This document shows, one piece after another, positions 45,513-54,899 of a stretch of 64,000 nt of DNA (position 1 is the stretch's first letter; every line of letters starts with the position of its first letter). The translations under genes and the position numbers were made by a program. Below the pieces are notes generated by a model. The model saw only the letters and a program-made list of their open reading frames with translations, was not told the DNA's origin and did no database searches. This DNA is from Flavobacterium sp. N502540. Lineage in GTDB: Bacteria > Bacteroidota > Bacteroidia > Flavobacteriales > Flavobacteriaceae. Location: contig NZ_CP110012.1 of NCBI RefSeq assembly GCF_025947365.1, positions 4,650,001-4,714,000 on the forward strand, in the 5' to 3' direction.

Positions 45513-46505
45513 ATGAAACTAGCATCAATAGATAATAACACCAGAGATGGAGAACTGGTTGTTGTAAATAAAGAACTGACAAAAGCCATCCGCGTTACTG
45601 AAATTGCCGTAACCATGCAACAGGCAATCGATAACTGGCCAATCAATGAAAAGAAACTTCAAGATATTTACCAGCAATTAAACTCTGGCAAATTAACAAT
45701 CGGTAGTTTTGATTTTACAAGCGTGCGTGTCCTAGCTCCAATTCCAAGAGCTTATCACTGGGCAGATGCAAGCGCCTATGTTACTCATGTCGAACTTGTT
45801 CGAAAAGCAAGAAACGCAGAGCTTCCTGAATCTTTTTGGACAGATCCTCTAATGTATATGGGGGCCTCGGATGCTTTTATTGGGGCTTATGATCCCATAG
45901 AGATTGAAAATGAAGAGTGGGGAATTGATTTTGAATCTGAAGTTGCCGTAATCACTGATGATGTTCCTGCTGGTGTAAGTGCTCAAGATGCCTTAAATCA
46001 TATTAAATTTGTAACAATAATAAACGATGTTTCACTCAGAAACCTAATTCCCAACGAACTCTCTAAACAATTCGGATTCTATCAATCCAAACCTTGGACT
46101 TCTTTTGCTCCTGTTATCATCTCTGTAGATGAATTAAAAGACGAATTTATTAACGGTAAACTGCACTTACCATTGATATCAATATTAAATGATGAAATTG
46201 TAGGGACTCCCAATGCAGGCGTCGACATGACCTTTAATTTTGGCGAATTAATTGCCCATGCTGCAAAAACCCGTTCATTAATGGCCGGTACAGTTATTGG
46301 TTCAGGTACGGTGGCCAATCAGGGAAGTCCAACGGGATCCAGCTGTATTGCTGAGATCAGATGTCTGGAAACCATAAAAGACGGAAAACCTTCCACTCCA
46401 TTTATGAAATTTGGAGACAAAATTGAGATTGAAATGAAAAATGCAGTCGGTGATTCCCTATTTGGTAAAATTAATCAAAGAGTAAAAAAATACGAAAAGA
46501 AATAA
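45513..46505 (+). CDS. Fumarylacetoacetate hydrolase family protein
   Basis: The 330-residue protein is read from the ATG at 45513 (MKLASIDNNTRDGEL); the frame is open back to 45369 but those residues are unlike the family. The FAH-fold metal-binding pattern is visible (GIDFESEVAVITDDV with the two acidic ligands, and later NDVSLRNLIP). The C-terminal barrel has SLMAGTVIGSGTVANQG and IEIEMKN. Members cleave C-C bonds in aromatic-compound breakdown or act as decarboxylases or hydratases; the substrate is unknown. A TACTTTTG -7-like element lies at 45445-45452. No aromatic-pathway gene is adjacent. Confidence 0.9.
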   Translation: MKLASIDNNTRDGELVVVNKELTKAIRVTEIAVTMQQAIDNWPINEKKLQDIYQQLNSGKLTIGSFDFTSVRVLAPIPRAYHWADASAYVTHVELVRKARNAELPESFWTDPLMYMGASDAFIGAYDPIEIENEEWGIDFESEVAVITDDVPAGVSAQDALNHIKFVTIINDVSLRNLIPNELSKQFGFYQSKPWTSFAPVIISVDELKDEFINGKLHLPLISILNDEIVGTPNAGVDMTFNFGELIAHAAKTRSLMAGTVIGSGTVANQGSPTGSSCIAEIRCLETIKDGKPSTPFMKFGDKIEIEMKNAVGDSLFGKINQRVKKYEKK

Positions 46506-46751
46506 TTTCCCCTTACTTCTATGCGATCAACGAGCCCTATTTGATTTGTTCAGATAGGGCCTATGCATTCAGGCGAATCTTTTCTATTGCAATGAAAATC
46601 AATTGAGTCCGACAATAGAGTTGTTATGGAAAATAGATGAATGAACTCTTCGATTACCCAAAAAAATAATTATACAAAGGGAATAGGTTGTGAATTTAGA
46701 AAAAAAGATAAAATGGTTTTTCAAAAGAAACTCAAAGATGTATAAGAGACT
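46506..46751. other. Spacer with a GC-rich stem after the FAH-family gene
   Basis: GCCCTAT (46534-46540) pairs with ATAGGGC (46554-46560). A T-run is lacking, so termination is uncertain. No gene is seen; the distal part must carry the promoter of the S41 peptidase gene. Confidence 0.4.
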
Positions 46752-48242
46752 ATGATCAAAGCAAATAAAAAAAATAAATTAAAACAAATTTTACCCCTTC
46801 TACTTTTTACTTTCAGTTTTTCCTTTGGGCAAAAAACTGAATCGGAAAATTCTTTATTGGATAAAACTTTACGTAAAGACAGTATTATTTCTGAATTTAC
46901 TGTCCTATATAACTTGACAAACACCATCCATCCAGGACAATTTATGTTTTGTACAGAGAAAGAATTTAACAAAACGTATCTGAATTTAAGAAACTCAATT
47001 AAAAGCGATCTTTCAATTGTTGATTATTATAAACTAACAGCTACTTTATTGGCAAAAATTAAAGATGGGCATACAGCGGCTGACAGGAGCAATATTAGCA
47101 AACTTCTTAATGACAACCCTGTTTTTCCTTTCAGTATTTATAAAATCAGTAACAGCTTTTATTTAGACAAAACAACAAAAGAAAATAAAGATTTCACAGG
47201 TTGTAAAATATTAAAGATCAACGGTGAAAATATTAATACAATAGTAAACGAAATTCAAAAATACATTCATCTTGAGGGTAGAAACGAAACGGGATTAAAT
47301 GTAAGATTTAAAAATTTTCCATTTTATTATTTCATTTACAACCAATCTGAAAACTTTAAGATAGAATATTTGGATAGTAACAATGACAAGAAGAATATTG
47401 ATTTAAAAGGAGTAAAATTTGAAGATTTTACAAAAATTATAACTGAGAATATTGAACCATTATCGACAGAATTTAGAAACAATGGAATTGCCATTTTAAA
47501 ATTTCACTCTTTTGAAAATGGTTATAATGAAGTTGATAGAAAAAAAGCAGAAAAACAATTAGATGCTTTTTTTGCTAAAGCAGATGATTTAAAAATTACT
47601 GATTTAATTCTTGATTTAAGAGGTAACAGTGGTGGTTCTGCTGATATTGCTAATTATTTATTTTCCTATCTAACGAACAGACCTTATTATTACTTTGATT
47701 ATACTGGAGCAAAATTTAATAGTGTAAAAGAATGGAAACATTTTGCTCAATATCCTGATAATATTGAAGAAATAAATCTCGATGAAACCAAATTTAAAAA
47801 CGGATTAAACTGTAATACAGAAACTGACGGAACTGATAACTGGTGGTTTGAAAAACAACAGAATAAGCCAAATTTCTTTAAAGGAAAAATAAGCGTTTTA
47901 ATTAATGGTGCTTGCTTTTCAACAACCGGGCATCTACTAGCTTTATTGAAAGACAACAATATTGGAATATTCTATGGAGAGTATACACAAGGAAGTAATT
48001 ATAGTAATGCGGGGGGACAGGCATTTGTCTTACCATATTCAAAAACTTTGGTTTGGATCCCTACTTTTCAATACAAAATGAGAACAGCAAACTTTAAATA
48101 TGACCCAAAAGGAATTAAGCCAGATTTTGAAATACAAATTCAACCTAATGACCTTAAAGCGAATTTTGACAGACAATTAGACTTTACTATAAAACAAATT
48201 GAAAGAGAAAATCTAAGAAGTAATATTCTAAATAAAAAATAA
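46752..48242 (+). CDS. Exported S41 family (tail-specific type) peptidase
   Basis: The 496-residue protein has a basic start and signal peptide (about 11-27, ending FSFGQ). A helical N-terminal region has the KIKDGHT motif, a PDZ-like stretch (about 150-160 and on, GCKILKINGENI) follows, and the S41 core has LILDLRGNSGGSADIA and VLINGACFSTTGH with the likely nucleophile S390. Such peptidases act in the periplasm or on the cell surface on C-termini of proteins. It is a single gene with its own terminator. Confidence 0.88.
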   Translation: MIKANKKNKLKQILPLLLFTFSFSFGQKTESENSLLDKTLRKDSIISEFTVLYNLTNTIHPGQFMFCTEKEFNKTYLNLRNSIKSDLSIVDYYKLTATLLAKIKDGHTAADRSNISKLLNDNPVFPFSIYKISNSFYLDKTTKENKDFTGCKILKINGENINTIVNEIQKYIHLEGRNETGLNVRFKNFPFYYFIYNQSENFKIEYLDSNNDKKNIDLKGVKFEDFTKIITENIEPLSTEFRNNGIAILKFHSFENGYNEVDRKKAEKQLDAFFAKADDLKITDLILDLRGNSGGSADIANYLFSYLTNRPYYYFDYTGAKFNSVKEWKHFAQYPDNIEEINLDETKFKNGLNCNTETDGTDNWWFEKQQNKPNFFKGKISVLINGACFSTTGHLLALLKDNNIGIFYGEYTQGSNYSNAGGQAFVLPYSKTLVWIPTFQYKMRTANFKYDPKGIKPDFEIQIQPNDLKANFDRQLDFTIKQIERENLRSNILNKK

Positions 48243-48269
48243 ACGTCGCTTAATTTTTGCGCCGTTTTT
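48241..48269 (+). terminator. Terminator of the S41 peptidase gene
   Basis: AAACGTCGC pairs with GCGCCGTTT (one mismatch) around a 9-base loop and runs into Ts. It overlaps the stop codon. Confidence 0.65.
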
Positions 48270-48795
48270 AACTATTTTTTTTAAGTTTTAAATTAGGAAT
48301 CGTCTCTTTGACCGTAACTCTGCAACATTGATGTCAAGCTTCATTGGCTTAGAACTATAACCTGCTTTCCTTTGATTTCTTAGATCTTTCAGATCTAGTC
48401 CAAGCCCTTTTAAAAAAGGTACAATGTCAATGAAAGATCTATCTTTGTTTTGAGGCCGAAAACTTTTATTAGCACTAGCTTTTAGTGTATACCTTTTTCT
48501 TCTTTTAAGCCGATGCTGGTGATGTGCCCAGGCTAAACACAAAAAAAATATACCTTGAGTTTTGCGGTAAAATCGTGACACGGTATCTTTTTTAAACAAG
48601 GAGTTCAGTAAAACTAAAACCTAAGAAGTTTAGGTTCGGGTATATATAACATCTGGAAATATAAAAATTTCTACTATATAATTAAATTTTATAATTTTAA
48701 GTTTATAAGCGGGCTATTAATACTAAATAAATATAGAATATATTTACTAACAATAGGATCTAAATAAAAGTACTATTATTGAATTTTACAAAAAA
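48270..48795. other. Long spacer with a doubtful minus-strand frame
   Basis: A 103-codon minus-strand frame (48288-48599) has no recognisable family, an odd composition and no neighbours in its direction. A 23-base stretch (48558-48580) matches 44526-44548 beside the IS6-like element at 20 of 23 bases, so part of this spacer may be remnant mobile or gene DNA. The rest (48600-48795) is AT-rich and holds the promoter of the next gene. Confidence 0.35.
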
Positions 48796-49833
48796 ATGCC
48801 ATACTCAAAATTTAAACTTATTTCTTTTTTAACCAGCATTTTTATCTGCTGTGTCATCGTTAATGGCAAAGCACAAGTAATAGTACCTTTTTACATTGCT
48901 ATTCCTTTTGAGGAAGAAATTTATTTTACAAAAACAGTCTTTCCATTCAATCCATCTTTTATGAAGAACAATAAGGTAAAAAGTATTGTTCTAAAAAATA
49001 ATGACGAAAACGGGATAAATTCTATTTATGATTTTAACCCAGACGGTCAAGTGGTGAGTATAACTAACATACGATACAGTAAAGAGAGAACAGATACGAC
49101 TTTCTATATAAGAAATTACTATAATTCAAAAGGGCTGATAGATAAAAAAGCAAGGATTGATTATAATAATGGCATCGTAAAAATTAGTTCTTATCAATAT
49201 GATGAAAAAAACAGAATTGATAAAATTCGGATTTTTTCATTGAACTCCGAAATGCCTAATAGACTCCAAAATAGTGGTTGGCTGGGAGAATCAACCCCGG
49301 GTGTAGATAAAATAGTGACACATGGTACTTTACCAGATGAAAACCTGCTAAATAAAATGATCGAGGAAAACTCTTTTTCTTCATGGCACTATCGCTATTA
49401 TAACGAAAATAGATTTGAAGTCGAAGAGTGTACGGAATACTATGATTTTTTAAAGAAGAATGACAATCAGGAGACTTGTAAGCAGAAAAAAACGTATTAT
49501 TATTTAAACGGACGTCCTGTTGCTTTGTTTCTTCATAACGGCTGTGCTGATAAGACTACTCCATCTAAATTATACCAATTTAAAGAAGGATTTCTCTCAA
49601 CTCTGGCTGATGTTCCAAACAGCATTGAACCCCAAAGCGAAAAATACATCTACAATAAAAATAAAAACCTGGTACTGATGGAGGATATATGGAGTGCGCA
49701 AAAAGTAAGTGAATTGGTGATGACTTATGATAAAAAAGGCTTTCTTACAACAATACAAAGAAAATCAGATACAGCTAAGATGTCTCATTATTTTGAGGAC
49801 CGAATTCTAAACATAACCTACAGCTTTTATTAA
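48796..49833 (+). CDS. Exported protein of unknown function with YD-like repeats
   Basis: The 345-residue protein has a signal peptide (about 5-26, FKLISFLTSIFICCVIVNGKAQ). The mature part alternates short strands of the type SIYDFNPDGQVVSITNIRY, YYNSKGLIDKKARIDYNNGIVKISSYQYDEKNRIDKI, reminiscent of RHS/YD-type beta repeats. The family is not recognised. It is followed after 75 bases by another unknown gene on the same strand. Confidence 0.65.
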   Translation: MPYSKFKLISFLTSIFICCVIVNGKAQVIVPFYIAIPFEEEIYFTKTVFPFNPSFMKNNKVKSIVLKNNDENGINSIYDFNPDGQVVSITNIRYSKERTDTTFYIRNYYNSKGLIDKKARIDYNNGIVKISSYQYDEKNRIDKIRIFSLNSEMPNRLQNSGWLGESTPGVDKIVTHGTLPDENLLNKMIEENSFSSWHYRYYNENRFEVEECTEYYDFLKKNDNQETCKQKKTYYYLNGRPVALFLHNGCADKTTPSKLYQFKEGFLSTLADVPNSIEPQSEKYIYNKNKNLVLMEDIWSAQKVSELVMTYDKKGFLTTIQRKSDTAKMSHYFEDRILNITYSFY

Positions 49834-49908
49834 TTGTCGAACTTAAATTTATCTTTCTTAAATTCGTTTCAACAACTGTAATGTTTAATTTCTAACTCCT
49901 AACAAGAA

Positions 49909-50496
49909 ATGGGTTTTCAGAATAATGAATTTTCAAAAATAGAATCATTAGAATCAAAGAAAATAACTTTTATAGTAAAGTTGTTAGGGACTGTTATTTT
50001 TACCGGTACCGTTTTAGGAATAATTTACTTGGAGATAATTATTATCAAATCTAAACTATCAGCTGAATTTAAAATTTCTTCTGCAGTACTATCCGTACTT
50101 CTTTTATTTTTTTTGGTGTATTTTGCAGTAAAGGATATGATTATTCACCAAAAAAACAAAATTACAAAAGTAATAGTGGATCGAAATGGTTTGCATCATT
50201 ATAAAGATGAAATAGTTGTTGAATCCCTAACTTTTGAGTCTTTATGTCCGCCTCCCGATCTGAAAAATTATGATATCGTTTTATCAATGGGAGAAGATGT
50301 AGCTCATGAGATTTGTGTGTATTATTTCGATAACTACAGAAATGCAATAACGTATAAAGCCATTACATTCAATACCCCATTTTCAATACGCAATGCAAAA
50401 GAACTAAAAAGACATTTCATAAAAGGGGTTTTAAAGTTCCGATCCGATTTGAAAGTTTCACCAAAGGTGTTGGATTTTTTAAATTTAAAGAGCTGA
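49909..50496 (+). CDS. Two-TM membrane protein of unknown function
   Basis: The 195-residue protein has two TM helices (about 24-46 and 57-80) followed by a cytosolic domain of alternating strands and a final helix (ITKVIVDRNGLHHYKDEIVVESLTFESL), reminiscent of PH-like domains in small bacterial membrane proteins. It is convergent with the minus-strand block. Function unknown. Confidence 0.65.
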   Translation: MGFQNNEFSKIESLESKKITFIVKLLGTVIFTGTVLGIIYLEIIIIKSKLSAEFKISSAVLSVLLLFFLVYFAVKDMIIHQKNKITKVIVDRNGLHHYKDEIVVESLTFESLCPPPDLKNYDIVLSMGEDVAHEICVYYFDNYRNAITYKAITFNTPFSIRNAKELKRHFIKGVLKFRSDLKVSPKVLDFLNLKS

Positions 50497-50661
50497 CACA
50501 ATTAAAAAAATGTCTCATCCTGAATGTATTGTATTCGAAGTCAGACTTGTACCTGTCTCACAGATTCTTCATATTTAGTATGGGCCCCGCCTACCCTTGC
50601 AGGGAACAGTAAAAAACTTCAAAGTCGCTTTTTAAATAAAACGTTGACTTCCCACTGGCCT

Positions 50662-51411
50662 TTATCTTGTTTTAATAATATACAACTCATTAGGGCCATA
50701 ACTTTTGTGTCTTACAAAAAATGCGACGTCTGCTATTTTTTGAAATTTTACAGGCAATTGGTAGACACTCATATTCAATTCATAGTCCCATTTTTCATAT
50801 TTATTCGAAAAAAAATTTTGAGCAAATACTTCCTCTATTTTGAGTTTTAAGATTTCAGTTTTCATTCTCAAATCAATATATGCAGTTCCTTCCCATGTTA
50901 TATTTCTGCCAGAACCAGTGGGGCTGCCATATCCTCTAAAAGGATTCCAGTTATAGCAATATCTCTCTTTTGAAAAATATCGAACATCGACCATTTTATT
51001 ATTGTAAAGAAGAATTTCTTCTAATTTTATGCAATGTTCAAATTGTTTTTGTTGTTCATTTTCTTCTGCAGATTCCGTTTTTGAAAGCAAAGCTCCACTC
51101 CTATCAAATATATAAGTGCAATTGCTTATTGCAGCTTCATCTTTTTGTTCATCATAATATTGATGTTTTAATGGAAGAATGAATTTATGGTTTATAGTAT
51201 CAAAATTTATATTTCCGGATACTACATCTTGCAGAATAACTGTTGAAACCGGAACAAGAACATAATTTTTGGCAGCAATGCCTTCTTGGTAGTTTTTGTA
51301 GGTCGCATCATAGCGCATTTTATAATACATTATTGATACTTTGTTGGTTACAAAAAGTATTATAAAAGGCATAAAAATCAATAATAGTATGATTGTGATT
51401 TTTTTTGTCAT
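50662..51411 (-). CDS. Membrane-anchored protein of unknown function
   Basis: The 249-residue protein has one N-terminal hydrophobic helix (about 4-24, ITIILLLIFMPFIILFVTNKV) and a mainly beta extracytoplasmic part. It is the last gene of the long minus-strand block, 49 bases after the next gene upstream. Family not recognised. Confidence 0.65.
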   Translation of the reverse strand: MTKKITIILLLIFMPFIILFVTNKVSIMYYKMRYDATYKNYQEGIAAKNYVLVPVSTVILQDVVSGNINFDTINHKFILPLKHQYYDEQKDEAAISNCTYIFDRSGALLSKTESAEENEQQKQFEHCIKLEEILLYNNKMVDVRYFSKERYCYNWNPFRGYGSPTGSGRNITWEGTAYIDLRMKTEILKLKIEEVFAQNFFSNKYEKWDYELNMSVYQLPVKFQKIADVAFFVRHKSYGPNELYIIKTR

Positions 51412-51460
51412 ATTAGGTAAGTCGAAAGTTTAAGAGCCAAATAAAATACAGCTGTCTGTA

Positions 51461-52222
51461 TTAATTGGGACCATCTATTATTGGCTTCGGATCTAATTTA
51501 AATTTATTGGTTTTTACATTAAATTTAATGGTTAAATAACCGCCCATTCTTCCAATATCGTTCCAGACAATCAACTCTTTTTTCTTATTATCGGTTATTT
51601 CAACGTTATCGAAAATTATAGTTCTTATGTTACCGGTCAAAGTTTCTATTTTTGAAAAATCAATTATTTGAAAAACAGTATTGTCTTTTTTATTGATAAT
51701 TTTCAGTTTGTCCATTTGTGCCTGATCGTGATTGCTCTTTTTGGAATATAAACCAATAAAATAGAATTCTGTTAAGGAACCCGCCTGCAAAATTTCAATA
51801 TTATTAAATTCATTTTCTTCTATTTGATCAATTAAAATAGAGGTATTGGTTAATTGTAACGATAAATGCTGATTTGTCGAAAGATTCGTCCAAACTCCAA
51901 CACATTTCTCTTTAGAGAATTCAAACTCAAATGTAGCGGTGTATTTTTCATTACTGATTTCATATAATAAAACTTTATTCTTCTTAAAATCAATTACACC
52001 TTCAAGTCTGATTGGGTTGTTATAGTTGTCATATTTATAAACTCCAATAAGATTGAAGCTTTTTTTGTTTTTTTCTCCAAAATAGCCTTCCTTAATTTGG
52101 AAGGAAAGAGAAATAGGATATTTATCAATTTTACCTTTGTAGCTAAAACATTCGTACCAGCCTGCATAGGTTTTTGTTACGATCATTATAAATATCAAAA
52201 TTGCGAATATTGGTTTCTTCAT
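51461..52222 (-). CDS. Exported protein of unknown function
   Basis: The 253-residue protein has a signal peptide (about 1-20, IFAILIFIMIVTKTYA) and a beta-rich mature part with a tail GRMGGYLTIKFNVKTNKFKLDPKP. The opening WYECFSYKGKIDKYPISLSFQI is reminiscent of small exported beta-sandwich proteins. Family not recognised; part of the minus-strand block. Confidence 0.65.
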   Translation of the reverse strand: MKKPIFAILIFIMIVTKTYAGWYECFSYKGKIDKYPISLSFQIKEGYFGEKNKKSFNLIGVYKYDNYNNPIRLEGVIDFKKNKVLLYEISNEKYTATFEFEFSKEKCVGVWTNLSTNQHLSLQLTNTSILIDQIEENEFNNIEILQAGSLTEFYFIGLYSKKSNHDQAQMDKLKIINKKDNTVFQIIDFSKIETLTGNIRTIIFDNVEITDNKKKELIVWNDIGRMGGYLTIKFNVKTNKFKLDPKPIIDGPN

Positions 52223-52282
52223 GTTCCTTTTTTTATTTTCTTTGACTTTGCAGATTGGTACAGCAGACGCTAAAAGTTCTAC

Positions 52283-53212
52283 TTAGCAGTAATTTTTCTT
52301 AATTTCGTCTACACTTCTATTGAATTTGTCAAAAACTATTTGTTCTTCTATATCATTACGCGGTTTCCATTTTTTAATGGTTGTAATTTTATTCTTGCTT
52401 TTATAAGTTTGACTTGAAATTAATCTGTCTTTCATAGGGTCTCTAAAATTAATCTCTGCTTTTGTATTCAAATACTTCTCTACCATTTTGGGCATTTCCA
52501 AAAAGTATTTTGTTTCATTATTAACATCAATTATTTTACTTTGAGGGTCTTTTGGAAATAGTTTATTTAACCACCATTGTTTTTCGTATTTTGTATAAAT
52601 AGGGACTACATTCAAATAAAGCATATAACCTTCATAATATTCTATAAAATCACTATTCACAGTGTAATTATAATAGATAATAGTATCAATAGATTGCCAA
52701 CTTATAAAACAACTCTTCTCAAATAATGGCATTTCTATAGTAATTCCCTGATCATCAGAAAACAGTTTATCTTGTCTTTTCTCTATTTCTCTTTGTTGTT
52801 TTTCGGAAATTGAAAATCCAAACAACAAACCATAAATTAAAATTAATGGTAAAAAAGCAAATGCAGAAACGGTTATCCAGCCTAATAAATCAACATCCCA
52901 TTTTAGTTTAATGGCCAAAAACAGCACTAAAAACCCTATTATTGAAAATATCGAAAGTGGTAAAATAAAAAATACTAAACGTGAATGTTTCATCATCCAT
53001 CTCTCCGATTGTATCATTTTTTCGCCATTAACCCATCTTGAAATGTTTTCTTTAAAAATAATTGATCCCGAAACGACAACAAAAACAATAGGAATTACGT
53101 ATAAACCGAATGATTTATACCCGCTTTTGATATAAAAAGAGATTATGGTTAAACTCAATACTAGTATAAGAATACCGATTAACTTAGCAATTTTTTTTTC
53201 ATTTAAATTCAT
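52283..53212 (-). CDS. Four-TM membrane protein of unknown function
   Basis: The 309-residue protein has TM helices at about 9-28, 36-53, 79-103 and 110-135, then a cytosolic or periplasmic alpha/beta domain (about 140-309) containing the PH-like stretch ITIEMPLFEKSCFISWQSIDTIIYY. Its layout resembles the two-TM protein at 49909. Family not recognised. Confidence 0.65.
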   Translation of the reverse strand: MNLNEKKIAKLIGILILVLSLTIISFYIKSGYKSFGLYVIPIVFVVVSGSIIFKENISRWVNGEKMIQSERWMMKHSRLVFFILPLSIFSIIGFLVLFLAIKLKWDVDLLGWITVSAFAFLPLILIYGLLFGFSISEKQQREIEKRQDKLFSDDQGITIEMPLFEKSCFISWQSIDTIIYYNYTVNSDFIEYYEGYMLYLNVVPIYTKYEKQWWLNKLFPKDPQSKIIDVNNETKYFLEMPKMVEKYLNTKAEINFRDPMKDRLISSQTYKSKNKITTIKKWKPRNDIEEQIVFDKFNRSVDEIKKNYC

Positions 53213-53344
53213 ACAACTTTTTCATCATAAGTTTTTTTTTCAATGAAACTCTGTTTGCCATTCCAATTTTGCTTTTGTTTCGAATAAATAATAAAGGCTT
53301 CTATAATGATCTACTCCATTCTATCGGACATTCCAATAGTATTG

Positions 53345-54376
53345 TTAATGACGATTGTCACATTGAAGAAAAATCTCTTCATTTGATTGGTCAATAACTG
53401 AAATTGACGGGCATCCGAAAGAAATATATTCAAAACCAAAAACAACAAGGGGTTTATTTTTAAAAAGTTTTCCTGTCCATTGATTAATTTCGTTGTCCCC
53501 CTCTTCATAATTCAAAGGAGCGGGAGAGGTACCTTCGCTTTGACAGTAAAACTTTTCAATAATGATATCGTTAGTTTTAGAATCGGTCACTAAAAGACGT
53601 CTGGCATAAATTGTTTTATTAGCATCTAAATATTCTTGTAAAAAATAGTGATAATCCGTTGTTTTAAACGAGTAAGCAGTGCCAGTCAGCTTGTTTTTTA
53701 ACAAAGTACGATCTTCTCTTTTCATTGGTCTTGACGGATATTCTTTACCCGCAATTTTTTTCCAGACAATTGGCTTTAAACCTACTTTCGAAAATGGATT
53801 TTCTTTACCCACATATACTAATGCATCTCTAAAATATTCACTAAAACCATTTAAGTGTTTCTTATTGATTTCAAATCCAATCATAAAATCATAATTGTGA
53901 TAAGGCCAATCTCCTTCTGAAGAATATACATTTAACATCGCAGCGGTCTTTAGGTTTTTCACGGCAAGCGAAACCAATTTGTGCCTCGCATAATCGAATA
54001 TAAAGACAGAATCGCTTTCGGATATATTTGTTTTAGATAAAAATCTTTTTCTGTAATTTTTATCAAAGGTAAAATACTGAGCATCGTGTTTTCCTAATTT
54101 TTCTATGTTAGGTAAAACAAGTGTATCTTTTTCGTCATTTACAGGATAAATATCCGAAAGAGAAATAAAAGCAACATCACTACTGTCTTTTGGCATTAAA
54201 GTAAACAAATTGATGCTTTCTTTTTTAGGAGTTTGCTCTTCTCCTTTTTGTGTGGAATCGTTTTCAACCTGATTATGTTGAGCTAAACCCGATTGGGCAC
54301 TTTTAGGATTCTCTTTTTTATTGCAGGAAAAAATCAAAAGCAGTAAGCTTGCAGACAGAAGGTGTGTTATTTTCAT
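53345..54376 (-). CDS. Lipoprotein of unknown function
   Basis: The 343-residue protein has a lipoprotein signal with lipobox LLIFSC (C18), a charged low-complexity linker (about 25-55) and a mixed mature domain. Family not recognised. The 131-base gap to the next gene downstream is the widest but one in the block and holds no gene. Confidence 0.65.
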   Translation of the reverse strand: MKITHLLSASLLLLIFSCNKKENPKSAQSGLAQHNQVENDSTQKGEEQTPKKESINLFTLMPKDSSDVAFISLSDIYPVNDEKDTLVLPNIEKLGKHDAQYFTFDKNYRKRFLSKTNISESDSVFIFDYARHKLVSLAVKNLKTAAMLNVYSSEGDWPYHNYDFMIGFEINKKHLNGFSEYFRDALVYVGKENPFSKVGLKPIVWKKIAGKEYPSRPMKREDRTLLKNKLTGTAYSFKTTDYHYFLQEYLDANKTIYARRLLVTDSKTNDIIIEKFYCQSEGTSPAPLNYEEGDNEINQWTGKLFKNKPLVVFGFEYISFGCPSISVIDQSNEEIFLQCDNRH

Positions 54377-54444
54377 TTTAATTATGTTTTTGTTTTTTTA
54401 AGATCAAATTTATAAAAGTTCTTTTTAGAGCTATGCTTCCATTG

Positions 54445-54894
54445 TCATGTTTTACTTATTCTTGAAATATAATTAATCGAGAATATTGTAGCAATAGATA
54501 GAGTTAAAACAGGCAAAATAGAAAGGGAAAAAGTGCAGAAAAATTCTTCTTTAAAAGTATAAGTACTCCATGACGATTCACGTTCAACAAAAACGGTGTA
54601 ATTCCAGAAACCCCAGATCGAGGATAATAGCAGCAGCTCGATTGTATTTTTTAAATATATCTTTTTGAGAAGAGAAAGCAGTAGAAATACTATTGTTAAG
54701 AAAACACTTGTCAGCAGCGATATAAAATAAACATCTTCAATAAAAGAGCAATCTATACATCCACTTGACATTCTTTCAGAAAATTCCCCCATAGACCAGT
54801 AAATCTCGATAAAGGTACCTGCAAAAAATAGCAACGCCATAAATAGTGTTTTCTTCAAAACCCGGATTATCTTATTTTGGAATATTTGTTTCAT
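54445..54894 (-). CDS. Four-TM small membrane protein
   Basis: The 149-residue protein has four predicted TM helices (about 14-33, 52-74, 83-103 and 120-143) and a Cys pair (SSGCIDCSF) between the first two. It starts five bases after the next gene upstream ends, so the two are co-transcribed. Function unknown. Confidence 0.65.
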   Translation of the reverse strand: MKQIFQNKIIRVLKKTLFMALLFFAGTFIEIYWSMGEFSERMSSGCIDCSFIEDVYFISLLTSVFLTIVFLLLSLLKKIYLKNTIELLLLSSIWGFWNYTVFVERESSWSTYTFKEEFFCTFSLSILPVLTLSIATIFSINYISRISKT

Positions 54895-54899
54895 TAATT

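Noticed and set aside
48288..48599. 103-codon minus-strand frame
   Set aside because: No family, signal or neighbours support it. It is kept only as a note within the spacer entry, since it may be remnant DNA.
50524..50850. 108-codon plus-strand frame
   Set aside because: It overlaps the 3' part of a better minus-strand gene and includes the gene-free spacer.
53311..53508. 65-codon minus-strand frame
   Set aside because: It overlaps the end of the lipoprotein gene in another frame and has no features of its own.
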